Of a stretch of DNA of 34,316 nt, positions 28,528-34,279 are shown piece after piece; within the stretch, counting starts at the first letter, position 1; the number at the start of each line of letters is the position of its first letter. Source of the DNA: Candidatus Bathyarchaeota archaeon (lineage in GTDB: Archaea; Thermoproteota; Bathyarchaeia; Bathyarchaeales; Bathycorpusculaceae). The position numbers were made by a program, and so were the translations under genes. The notes below the pieces were generated by a model. The model was not told the DNA's origin and made no database searches. It was given only the letters and a program-made list of their open reading frames with translations. The DNA lies in the NCBI GenBank assembly GCA_003151735.1, contig PLYI01000009.1, positions 1-34,316 on the forward strand, written 5' to 3'.

Positions 28528-29219
28528 TCCTCAACCGCCATTTCTGGTAAATATCTCAAGACTATGTCCGACAAGCCTTTCAATGGTGTGAATGTGCACA
28601 GCATTAGGCCGCTTGTGGTCATAAGCCTAGTCAGGCACTCAAAGTAAATATCTTGAGGAGGTTCTTCGTCGAGGTATATAAGATGCTTGGCGGTTCCCTG
28701 AAACTTCTCCCTTCCTTGGTCGTATGATTTGTAGGCTAGCGTACTTATGCCACCACTTGAATGCTTTATATTAACCGTATCTATTGCGTCAGCCAGGCCC
28801 CTACGAGACGAACAATCAATGATGTTATTCTTTGGCACCATTCCACCTCCAATATCACCCAAGGACCCCAATAGAGCGAACTGCAGTATGTTTCTGGTTG
28901 TCTCACCAGTGTCGCTAGCAGCCCAAACATCAACCGGGTGATCGAAGCGCTTACCTTCCCACCATGAGGGATAAAGGCCTGTTAAATGGCAGGTGGTTTC
29001 ATAAGAACCCATGATTGTCTTGCCGGTTCGATTCCCCGCGATGGCAGCCCGTTCTTGATGAATGGATCCTGCAGCAAAAAACTGCATATGTTTCGCATAG
29101 AGTTCGCGCCTTAAAGGACCTTCATCTGGATAATAGGAAAATAGCTTCTCGCCCTTCTCGCGCCTAGCAAGTTCTTCTCTAATCTTAATGCGTTCGACAA
29201 GCTCTTCATCGCTATTCAC
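28524..29219 (-). CDS. terL: TerL ATPase domain (separate ORF)
   Basis: 231 residues, GTG start overlapping the previous stop (GTGA). After an N-terminal helix comes AAIAGNRTGKTIMGSYETT (Walker A AGNRTGKT, 61-68). Then come DVWAASDTGETTRNIL, KFQGTAKHLIYLDEEPPQD (Walker B with catalytic Glu, about 180-186) and MLCTFTPLKGLSDIVLRYLP (coupling motif III, 209-215). It ends directly after motif III. This is the packaging motor that hydrolyses ATP on the portal. Normal TerL proteins are 450-500 residues in one chain; here the nuclease is the next ORF. Confidence 0.88.
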   Translation of the reverse strand: MNSDEELVERIKIREELARREKGEKLFSYYPDEGPLRRELYAKHMQFFAAGSIHQERAAIAGNRTGKTIMGSYETTCHLTGLYPSWWEGKRFDHPVDVWAASDTGETTRNILQFALLGSLGDIGGGMVPKNNIIDCSSRRGLADAIDTVNIKHSSGGISTLAYKSYDQGREKFQGTAKHLIYLDEEPPQDIYFECLTRLMTTSGLMLCTFTPLKGLSDIVLRYLPEMAVEE

Positions 29220-29395
29220 TTATAGTTTTCATCTTTCAAAAACTTAGTAATGACCTCGTTTTGAATCGCATTCGCTTCATGAATATATTCCAAAATATGA
29301 GAAAGTTTATTTATTCGTTCCAGAAGTTCTTCTCTGCTCGGGACGCAGGCATCTGTCTGATTACTAAGAGTCTGGTTAAATAACGGGTTGTTCAA
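29216..29395 (-). CDS. 59-aa protein with TTG start, coupled to TerL
   Basis: Sixty codons from TTG 29395 to TGA 29216, absent from the ORF list. It reads MNNPLFNQTLSNQTDACV with a helical second half (REELLERINKLSHILEYIHE) and ends KFLKDENYK. GAGGG lies 7 nt before the TTG inside the glycosyltransferase gene, and its stop overlaps the TerL GTG (GTGA). It fills a gap that otherwise has no gene. Family unknown; the helical hairpin could be an oligomeric packaging accessory, but that is only a guess. Confidence 0.5.
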   Translation of the reverse strand: MNNPLFNQTLSNQTDACVPSREELLERINKLSHILEYIHEANAIQNEVITKFLKDENYK

Positions 29396-30302
29396 TCTTG
29401 TGACCCTCTTGAACTAACTTTAATACACGCTCAAAGTCAGGCGCAAGTATCTTAGAGTCAGTCTCAGTAACGGTTTTAACAATCTTGTCTTGGCAGCATT
29501 TCTTAAACTTTCGTCCAGACCCACAGAAACATGAAAGGTTTGGTGGCCATTTAACAAATGGGTTTTGAACCTGCATATCAGGCTTCGAATGAACATCTAT
29601 TCTTTTATAGGACTTATCAATTGGAGTGATGGCGCTATAAGTATGTTTCCCGACATGATCGACAATGGCTCTAGTCTGGAAATAGATCTTATGGCCTGCT
29701 TTTTGAGCTAACCTGCAAAAGCCCCAATCTTCGCTTTCAAAGAAACCCTCGTCATTTACTCCCATTGGAAAGAACATGGTCTCTTCTTGCATTTCCCCTA
29801 AAATGGGATCTCGATAAGGTCTATATTTTTCACAGTAAGGTTCAATGTCTTTGAATACTGATACGTCGATCATAAGAAACCCGGTGGGTATCTTGTTAAC
29901 CTCTATTATGCCGTTTGCATCGGCATGAGTTTCGATGAACTTTGTAGGGTCTTCTTCGTACTCTCTCATTTGTTCGTGTAATGGTTGAAAGTTTAGTTTG
30001 ATCGGAAAGGTTTTGAATGGATAGGTTCCGCCGACAATCTTGTGTGGAGAATTAACCAGGGCCATGACGTCAATTCCCTTCCATGAGATATCGGCATCAA
30101 TGAAGAGGAGCTTATCAAAGCCATTGTTTATCGCATAGTGCGCCGATCTATTCCTGGCTTGGGTAATGAAGTTTCTAGTCTCGTTAACGACAGCGAAGCC
30201 GATCTTGTTGCTAATCAAGTGTGGCAGGGTATCCATCATTCCGTGGAAGTATTGAATGGGCGTGTTGCTATCGAAAATCGGCGTTGCAAAAGCTATTTTC
30301 AC
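29376..30302 (-). CDS. GT-A glycosyltransferase with C-terminal SEC-C zinc motif
   Basis: 308 residues, GTG start overlapping the TerS stop (GTGA). The catalytic part has KIAFATPIFDSNTPIQYF, a TQARNRSAHYAI helix and FDKLLFIDADISWKGIDVMA (D-x-D, about 66-76). IVGGTYPFKTFPIKLNFQPL, IEVNKIPTGFLMIDVSVF and GFFESEDWGFCRLAQKAGHK follow. Near residue 260 a SEC-C motif, CFCGSGRKFKKCC, is fused. SEC-C motifs bind one zinc and are known in SecA and many adaptor proteins, where they contact ribosomes or other partners. The fusion in a phage glycosyltransferase suggests targeting of the enzyme. It lies between TerS and TerL. Confidence 0.8.
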   Translation of the reverse strand: MKIAFATPIFDSNTPIQYFHGMMDTLPHLISNKIGFAVVNETRNFITQARNRSAHYAINNGFDKLLFIDADISWKGIDVMALVNSPHKIVGGTYPFKTFPIKLNFQPLHEQMREYEEDPTKFIETHADANGIIEVNKIPTGFLMIDVSVFKDIEPYCEKYRPYRDPILGEMQEETMFFPMGVNDEGFFESEDWGFCRLAQKAGHKIYFQTRAIVDHVGKHTYSAITPIDKSYKRIDVHSKPDMQVQNPFVKWPPNLSCFCGSGRKFKKCCQDKIVKTVTETDSKILAPDFERVLKLVQEGHKIEQPVI

Positions 30303-30685
30303 TTCTTATCCCCCTTTTCTAACTCTTTGAGCCTAGCCCTTAACTCTTCAGTACTTTTGTCTGCATAAGTATTGAGATTGAGATTTGTGTTTTCAACCTT
30401 ATCAGCCATCCCAAGCATGTTCTTTGAGAGCCATATCAGCATTGTGTTGTCCCCGGATAGAGCTTTTTCAATCATTTTACGTTTTATACTCATGCGGGTC
30501 TGAACGGCCTTTTTGTCGCGGAACTCCGCAAATTTGCATTGATATTTGTCTTTTATGAATCTTTCGATGGTGTCGGCAGAACAATTGAAGAAATTGGCTG
30601 TGTCTTCTAAGTTCGGAGAAAGTCTCATGAGAGACTCAAGTTGTCTCTCGTCTATTTCTATCTTCTTTGGGCCACGTTTAGCCAT
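30299..30685 (-). CDS. terS: Small terminase subunit
   Basis: 128 residues. A basic start, MAKRGPKKIEIDERQLESLM, is followed by a helix-turn-helix-like LEDTANFFNCSADTIERFIK (about 26-45), the segment FAEFRDKKAVQTRMSIKRKM, then LSGDNTMLIWLSKNMLGMAD. These are the hallmark of phage TerS proteins with the leu-ile-trp-leu-x-lys motif. The C-terminal tail is charged. TerS oligomers recognise pac and load TerL. It is four genes before portal and directly after the methylase. Confidence 0.85.
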   Translation of the reverse strand: MAKRGPKKIEIDERQLESLMRLSPNLEDTANFFNCSADTIERFIKDKYQCKFAEFRDKKAVQTRMSIKRKMIEKALSGDNTMLIWLSKNMLGMADKVENTNLNLNTYADKSTEELRARLKELEKGDKK

Positions 30686-31693
30686 TTATTTAACATTCCT
30701 AGCTTTCTCAATAATAGCATGGGCTAGTTTATTCCCATAAAGACGCTCTTTTACTGGGATAGATTTCAATCCACCAGAACTGAAAGTTGACCTATGATGA
30801 ATCTCCTTTAAGAGATAAAATCTATCGTCTTTGATCTCATATTCGGAAACGAATACTGGATTTTCTTGTGAGGCAGCCCAATCAAAGAATTCTTTATGGC
30901 TAAACTCACCGTAATCTGCTGTTCCAAAATAGGGAATGTCACAGTATACGACCGAGTTTGGTTCTATCTTGACTTTTCTATAATCTAAGTTTGTAAAATG
31001 AAGTTGCTGAAGTTGCTCAAGTCGCTCAAGTCGCTCAAGTTGCTCAAGTCGCTCAAGTTGCTCAAGTTGCTGAAGTTGCTCAAGTCGCTCAAGTTGCTCA
31101 AGTCGCTCAAGTTGCTCAAGTCGCTCAAGTTGCTCAAGTCGCTCAAGTTGCCGAAGATCTAATCTTTCATTGTTCTTCGCGTGTCTTCTGAGATAAAGTC
31201 TTTTGCCTGTTATGCTCAGGCTGTTTGGCCACTTCGAGATCTTAAAAGCTTCTTTCATAAAATCGTCAAATTCATCAAAAACAACGGCCATATGCATACT
31301 GCGTTTTTGATCTTCGATATCTTTGCCGAATAGATAGGTTTCACCATTGTTGCCGAATGACCAGATGATTTTTATATAAGGATTTATCTCTTTGTCTTTA
31401 AAGAATCTCTCGCGTGATATCCATTCTGGTTTAAACTTTTCATAGCTGTATTTGCCGGCAATAGCGTCTTGAATTAGTTCACACAGGCCGGCCCTTATCT
31501 CATTATAATGGAAAGTTTTATAGGACTTATGTCTGTGCTCAAGCATGTAATGACTGACAGAAAATCCACCACCAAATAGGTCATAAAAGTGATCTGAATT
31601 GGGAAAGAATTTGGCTATCATTTCGATGATCTTTGTCTTTGAGCCCTGGTAGGGGATTCCATATTTTATATTATTTCCAGGCTTTAATTGCAT
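30686..31693 (-). CDS. D12-class adenine DNA methyltransferase with LEx tandem-repeat insert
   Basis: About 335 residues from ATG 31693, directly after the upstream stop; the longer frame to 31780 overlaps the ParB-like gene and is unlikely to be used. MQLKPGNNIKYGIPYQGSKT (motif X-like), FYDLFGGGFSVSHYML (AdoMet motif I, about 38-45) and VVYCDIPYFGTADYG (motif IV DIPY, 252-255) define a Dam/D12 adenine methylase. Residues 181-231 are 17 triplets of (E/Q)(Q/R)L in the region expected for target recognition, just before motif IV. It likely methylates adenine to protect phage DNA or mark pac. The DIPY variant replaces DPPY. Confidence 0.83.
   Translation of the reverse strand: MQLKPGNNIKYGIPYQGSKTKIIEMIAKFFPNSDHFYDLFGGGFSVSHYMLEHRHKSYKTFHYNEIRAGLCELIQDAIAGKYSYEKFKPEWISRERFFKDKEINPYIKIIWSFGNNGETYLFGKDIEDQKRSMHMAVVFDEFDDFMKEAFKISKWPNSLSITGKRLYLRRHAKNNERLDLRQLERLEQLERLEQLERLEQLERLEQLQQLEQLERLEQLERLERLEQLQQLHFTNLDYRKVKIEPNSVVYCDIPYFGTADYGEFSHKEFFDWAASQENPVFVSEYEIKDDRFYLLKEIHHRSTFSSGGLKSIPVKERLYGNKLAHAIIEKARNVK
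31001..31153 (-). repeat. 9-bp tandem repeat in the methylase gene (17 units)
   Basis: Units on the plus strand are aagttgctc, aagtcgctc or aagttgctg, with a final aagttgccg. On the coding strand each unit is GAG/CAG, CAA/CGA, CTT. Only two positions vary. Frame is preserved by any unit gain or loss. Confidence 0.92.
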
Positions 31694-31694
31694 C

Positions 31695-32177
31695 CTATAA
31701 AACCCCGCCACAATGCGGGCATTGCTTGTGTTTTTCTTCTGGGTCCGCATTCTCTGTTGGGTCAAATTCTCTTGCGGCAAAGTCTAACGTGAAGTCCTTA
31801 ATTCCCAGTAAATCGATGTTGAAGTCGGGACCAAGATCGCCCAGATCTGCGCTTATGAGTGACAAATCTAATTCTGACCATGCCGCAATAGCATTGTCTG
31901 ACTGAACGTCGGCATATTCCTGCTCGTCTGATTCATAGGCTTGAACGCTTACCGGAACCTGTTTCATATCAAGTTTAAGAGCCGCCATAACGCGCCCATG
32001 ACCCGAAGTAATGAAACCCGATCGTTTGCTGACTTTAATAGGATAACGCCAGCCTTGATAGGTGAGGATCTTTGCAAGACGGTCTATTTGTTCTTCTGAG
32101 TGTTTGTTTCTATTCTTAGGATGTGGCTTTAAGCTTTTTGGCTTTACAAGCTTTGTGTATTCGCAATGAATGTCCAT
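31695..32177 (-). CDS. ParB-like (ParB/Srx fold) domain protein with C-terminal zinc-ribbon pair
   Basis: 160 residues. LVKPKSLKPHPKNRNKHSEE, IDRLAKILTYQGWRYPIKVS and SGFITSGHGRVMAALKLDMK (GHGR, about 58-61) are the ParB N-terminal domain as found in phage proteins, often fused to or next to DNA methylases. EYADVQSDNAIAAWSELDLS and DLGDLGPDFNIDLLGIKDF follow, and the tail KQCPHCGGVL has one C-x2-C pair. In full-length relatives a methylase domain continues from here; here the gene ends at 31695 and a different methylase follows. It is the first gene of the late operon, behind the promoter near 32250. Confidence 0.78.
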   Translation of the reverse strand: MDIHCEYTKLVKPKSLKPHPKNRNKHSEEQIDRLAKILTYQGWRYPIKVSKRSGFITSGHGRVMAALKLDMKQVPVSVQAYESDEQEYADVQSDNAIAAWSELDLSLISADLGDLGPDFNIDLLGIKDFTLDFAAREFDPTENADPEEKHKQCPHCGGVL

Positions 32178-32223
32178 ATCTAATTAAATGGCAGTACGTT
32201 TGGGGTACTCCCTCTCCTCATTG

Positions 32224-32254
32224 ATTATATCGGTGATTTGGATTGAAAGGTCAA
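32224..32254 (-). promoter_or_regulatory. Late operon promoter
   Basis: On the minus strand TTGACC (32254-32249) and a perfect TATAAT (32229-32224) with a 19-bp spacer, about 47 nt upstream of the ParB-like start. It is the best match in this ~300-bp gap. The spacer is long, which often means activator or phage-factor dependence. The transcript leader can form AGTAC-CCCAAAC-GTACT, and no clear Shine-Dalgarno precedes the first gene. Confidence 0.6.
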
Positions 32255-32258
32255 GTGT

Positions 32259-32300
32259 AAGGCTCCTGAGCCACCGCTATGGTGATGGCCCAAGAGCCTT
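32259..32300. other. Inverted repeat next to the late promoter
   Basis: AAGGCTC (32259-32265) pairs with GAGCCTT (32294-32300), enclosing CACC/GGTG. It ends 4 bp before the -35 box of the late promoter. With no U run on either strand it could be a regulator-binding site or an RNA hairpin of upstream readthrough transcripts. The rest of 32178-32476 holds the promoter, the terminator at 32361 and no gene I can support. Confidence 0.5.
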
Positions 32301-32360
32301 AATGACTTCGGAGAAAGCCAAATTACTTATCGATTAATGGGTGTGTGAGCATAAGGCCAG

Positions 32361-32389
32361 AAAAAATCCCCGAGCAGAATTACCCGGGG
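32361..32389 (-). terminator. Rho-independent terminator of the secreted-protein pair
   Basis: Minus strand: CCCCG (32389-32385), loop GGTAATTCTGCT, CGGGG (32372-32368), A, then TTTTTT (32366-32361). It ends the transcript of the two paralogous genes and insulates the late promoter downstream. Confidence 0.8.
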
Positions 32390-32460
32390 GACTTAGGATC
32401 GTATTAATGTAAGTTTATCGATATTTTTGATTATGGAACAAGGCTAGGTTTTAGATTGAT

Positions 32461-32479
32461 TGATTCCAAAGGCGAATCA
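32461..32479 (-). promoter_or_regulatory. Stop-overlapping hairpin (copy on minus strand)
   Basis: Minus strand TGATTC-GCCTTTG-GAATCA. TGA is the stop of the second paralogue, and TGATTC pairs perfectly with GAATCA. Here no gene follows directly, so the hairpin exists without a start to control. Confidence 0.68.
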
Positions 32480-32920
32480 ATACTCCCAACCATAATAGTT
32501 AACAAACCAGTCGGTGGCTGTGGTCGTTAGGTTTTGGCAAGAAATGGCAAAAGAGCTCGAGACTACTATTGGCGTTGCGGGAGCTATTATTACTCGGTCA
32601 ATCCCCGATGATGTTGGATTTGTCAGGTTAAATGAGGCTACGGTAGTTCCGGCTGGCACTTGAAGTGAGCAAGACCCAATCCTTGTGGCTGAAGCGTTTA
32701 TTACGTTAAAAAAGCCCTCGATACTGAAAGCTGTTATATAGAAATTCTTAGGACCATTGTTAGTACGGGTAACAACGTTTATGGCATTATTAGAAATGGT
32801 CCCAATAGTTCCGCCAGAGTTGACATAAAGGACATTGGGCAATAGATATTTTTCGTCTAGGGTAATCCCGGCTTTAGCTAAAGAGCTTACCAACAGAAGG
32901 GCTAAGATCAAGAATTTCAT
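32477..32920 (-). CDS. Secreted beta-rich protein, paralogue B
   Basis: 147 residues from the ATG at 32920 (TAATG overlap with the upstream stop; a TTG four codons earlier is unnecessary). The signal peptide MKFLILALLLVSSLAKA is followed by GITLDEKYLLPNVLYVNSGG, FYITAFSIEGFFNVINASAT, CSLQVPAGTTVASFNLTNPT and a C-terminal WFVNYYGWEY. It is the shorter twin of the preceding gene, with the same order of motifs and about half the residues identical by eye. Two conserved cysteines (SC and SC/QC) could form a disulfide in the periplasm. No family recognised. VNSGGTIGT echoes the VSSGGTIGE repeats in the signal-peptide fibre at 17384. Confidence 0.65.
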   Translation of the reverse strand: MKFLILALLLVSSLAKAGITLDEKYLLPNVLYVNSGGTIGTISNNAINVVTRTNNGPKNFYITAFSIEGFFNVINASATRIGSCSLQVPAGTTVASFNLTNPTSSGIDRVIIAPATPIVVSSSFAISCQNLTTTATDWFVNYYGWEY

Positions 32921-33378
32921 TAGTATTCCCAACCGTTATAGGTAACGCCCCAATTTGTTGTGGTTGTAGTGCTATTCGCACATTGGACCGCAAAAGAACT
33001 CGAAACAACTATTGGAGATTGAGGTGTAATCACAACCCTATCAACCTGTGAACCCGTTGGATTCACAAAGTTATATGTTGCGACAGTGGTCCCTGCTGGA
33101 ATCTGTAAAGAGCAGTATCCAAGGCGGGTTGCCGATGCAGAAACTACGTTGAAAAATCCCTCGATAGTAAATGAATTTAGATAGAAATTAGCCACACCAG
33201 TATTTGTCCGCGAAACGACAGTCTTCCCTTGAAGAAGACCTCCGGCGCCTGTGGCGACCGTAGCCCCCGAATTTACATAAAGGACGTTGGGTAACAGAAA
33301 CTTCTCCCCTAATGTAATCCCTGCCGAAGCAAAAGATCCAATTAGTAGTAGGCCTAGAAGTGTTATGAGTTTATTCAC
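32920..33378 (-). CDS. Secreted beta-rich protein, paralogue A
   Basis: 152 residues, GTG start. The signal peptide MNKLITLLGLLLIGSFASA precedes GITLGEKFLLPNVLYVNSGA, FYLNSFTIEGFFNVVSASAT, CSLQIPAGTTVATYNFVNPT and WGVTYNGWEY. A promoter lies so close (33385-33414) that the transcript may be leaderless, and no Shine-Dalgarno is visible before the GTG. Tandem duplication with the next gene suggests dosage or diversification. A compact immunoglobulin- or jelly-roll-like secreted domain is likely. Role could be host-surface binding or superinfection control; this is an inference. Confidence 0.65.
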   Translation of the reverse strand: MNKLITLLGLLLIGSFASAGITLGEKFLLPNVLYVNSGATVATGAGGLLQGKTVVSRTNTGVANFYLNSFTIEGFFNVVSASATRLGYCSLQIPAGTTVATYNFVNPTGSQVDRVVITPQSPIVVSSSFAVQCANSTTTTTNWGVTYNGWEY

Positions 33379-33384
33379 AAATCA

Positions 33385-33414
33385 AGTATTGGCTAAATCA
33401 AATAGGTGGGTCAA
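33385..33414 (-). promoter_or_regulatory. Promoter of the secreted-protein pair
   Basis: Minus strand TTGACC (33414-33409), 18-bp spacer, AATACT (33390-33385). The expected start site, about 7 nt downstream, coincides with the GTG at 33378. The -35 box is identical to that of the late promoter. Confidence 0.5.
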
Positions 33415-33419
33415 GGATT

Positions 33420-33695
33420 TTAGTGGGAGCCGCCATATTTCTTCTTTTGCTCATCAAAACGCTTCATGACGGCGGCAAGGAATAGGGTGTCGAATGTTTC
33501 GGGGTCGGTGTGTTCGGTTTCGCTTGTCAGCCAACGCAGTTCACCGGTTTGAATGGCAAGGGCCGTGAGGCAACTAACCAGGACCTCGTGGTAACTATCT
33601 GCTCCGAATTTGAGCATATGGGCGCCAAGGATCTCTTTGATGTCATTTGCAAGCTTAGCAGTCTCTTTGTCAAAGTCCCGAGCTTCAGCTTCCAT
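33420..33695 (-). CDS. Hypothetical helical protein
   Basis: 91 residues: a charged helical start (MEAEARDFDKETAKLANDIK), then ILGAHMLKFGADSYHEVLVS, CLTALAIQTGELRWLTSETE and TFDTLFLAAVMKRFDEQKKK. AAAGGT lies just before the ATG. It has the look of a small cytosolic helical bundle; no family recognised. The segment his-glu-val-leu-val-ser-x-leu-thr-ala-leu is seen in several phage hypothetical proteins. Confidence 0.62.
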   Translation of the reverse strand: MEAEARDFDKETAKLANDIKEILGAHMLKFGADSYHEVLVSCLTALAIQTGELRWLTSETEHTDPETFDTLFLAAVMKRFDEQKKKYGGSH

Positions 33696-33722
33696 ACCTT
33701 TAAGTCAAACATAAATAGGCAT

Positions 33723-33736
33723 AAACGCAAGCGTTT
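33723..33736. other. Perfect inverted repeat AAACGC-AA-GCGTTT
   Basis: A 14-bp palindrome with 6-bp arms located 28 bp upstream of the gene starting at 33695. The 2-nt spacer is too short for an RNA hairpin loop unless the stem opens, so a protein-binding operator is the likelier reading. Plus-strand TTTGTTTT follows it. Confidence 0.45.
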
Positions 33737-33771
33737 GTTTTAGCTGATTTGGGTTAGCGATCCAATAGTTC

Positions 33772-33789
33772 GATTCGCGAGACGAATCA
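33772..33789 (-). promoter_or_regulatory. Hairpin of the TGATTC family (minus strand)
   Basis: Minus strand TGATTCG-TCTCG-CGAATC followed by GAAC. The 6-bp stem is perfect. It lies 11 nt after the stop of the 52-aa gene and not on it, unlike the other copies. Confidence 0.6.
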
Positions 33790-33800
33790 CTTCAAAAAAC

Positions 33801-33959
33801 TCACTTATATTTCATGTTAAAAAATGCCTTAGAAAGAGATTCAAATAGAGCCTTCTTAAACTTTTTCTGATCTTTTTTTGGTAAAGCCTTAGCCTTGTCA
33901 TCGATTATTTTAATCATTGACTTGGCCATTTCACTTAAAGGAATAATTTTATTAGTCAT
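33801..33959 (-). CDS. 52-aa basic helical protein
   Basis: ATG 33959 to TGA 33801, too short for the ORF list. It starts MTNKIIPLSEMAKSMIKIID, is lysine-rich (KALPKKDQKKFKKALFE) and ends FFNMKYK. Its only ribosome-site-like sequence, GGAG, is the 3' arm of the hairpin that begins at the upstream stop, so it should be coupled to the upstream gene. Family unknown; a basic nucleic-acid-binding peptide is possible. Confidence 0.58.
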   Translation of the reverse strand: MTNKIIPLSEMAKSMIKIIDDKAKALPKKDQKKFKKALFESLSKAFFNMKYK

Positions 33960-33963
33960 TTGT

Positions 33964-33983
33964 TCGACTCCAACTGGGAATCA
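33964..33983 (-). promoter_or_regulatory. Stop-overlapping hairpin with Shine-Dalgarno in 3' arm (minus strand)
   Basis: Minus strand TGATTCC-CAGTT-GGAGTCGAA, then CAA and ATG at 33959. TGA is the upstream stop; GATTCC pairs with GGAGTC. This is the same design, including CGAACAAATG, as the plus-strand copy at 6301. Confidence 0.75.
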
Positions 33984-34184
33984 TTCAATTCTCTTCCAAA
34001 AGTGTTTATAGGGAATAACTTGGACGGTCCCACCCACGTTAAATTCATAGGACCATTTTTCTTCTGAATATTTCACCAATGTAAGACTGTCTCGGTATCC
34101 ATTTGGATGCGCGTGATCTTGCCATAAAACAACTTTATCAATCGCCATGTCTATTGCTGCGTTATGTTTTTCAACGTCTACCAT
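33981..34184 (-). CDS. Hypothetical 67-aa protein
   Basis: The frame is open from a GTG at 34223, but AAGGAG sits 7-8 nt before the ATG at 34184, so I take MVDVEKHNAAIDMAIDKVVL as the real start. It continues WQDHAHPNGYRDSLTLVKYS and EEKWSYEFNVGGTVQVIPYK, ending FWKRIE. It looks like a helix followed by a small beta sheet. No family recognised. The stop is part of the hairpin that precedes the 52-aa gene. Confidence 0.6.
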   Translation of the reverse strand: MVDVEKHNAAIDMAIDKVVLWQDHAHPNGYRDSLTLVKYSEEKWSYEFNVGGTVQVIPYKHFWKRIE

Positions 34185-34256
34185 TGTGTCACTCCTTATA
34201 GGTTTCTTTCTAGTTGATTTCACTCATCTATTTTCTCATTCTGCAAACGTTCTGAG

Positions 34257-34271
34257 GCCCGCGTGGCGGGC
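34257..34271. terminator. GC-rich hairpin downstream of the end repeat ORF
   Basis: GCCCGC-GTG-GCGGGC, a 6-bp stem, 9 nt after the TAG of the repeat ORF on the minus strand. It has TATAATTTC on the plus side and no U run on the minus side. A pause or weak terminator is possible. Confidence 0.4.
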
Positions 34272-34279
34272 TATAATTT

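Noticed and set aside
31001..31153. Phase-variable frameshift repeat
   Set aside because: The unit is 9 bp, so gain or loss of units cannot change the frame; only length variation is possible.
31694..31780. N-terminal extension of the methylase to 31780
   Set aside because: It would overlap the ParB-like gene by 86 nt, has no motif content, and an ATG at 31693 directly precedes the conserved motif X region.
32180..32221. 13-codon ORF (MRRGSTPNVLPFN) between the late promoter and the ParB-like gene
   Set aside because: Its ATG lies 2 nt after the -10 box, upstream of the expected transcription start, so it would not be on the mRNA.
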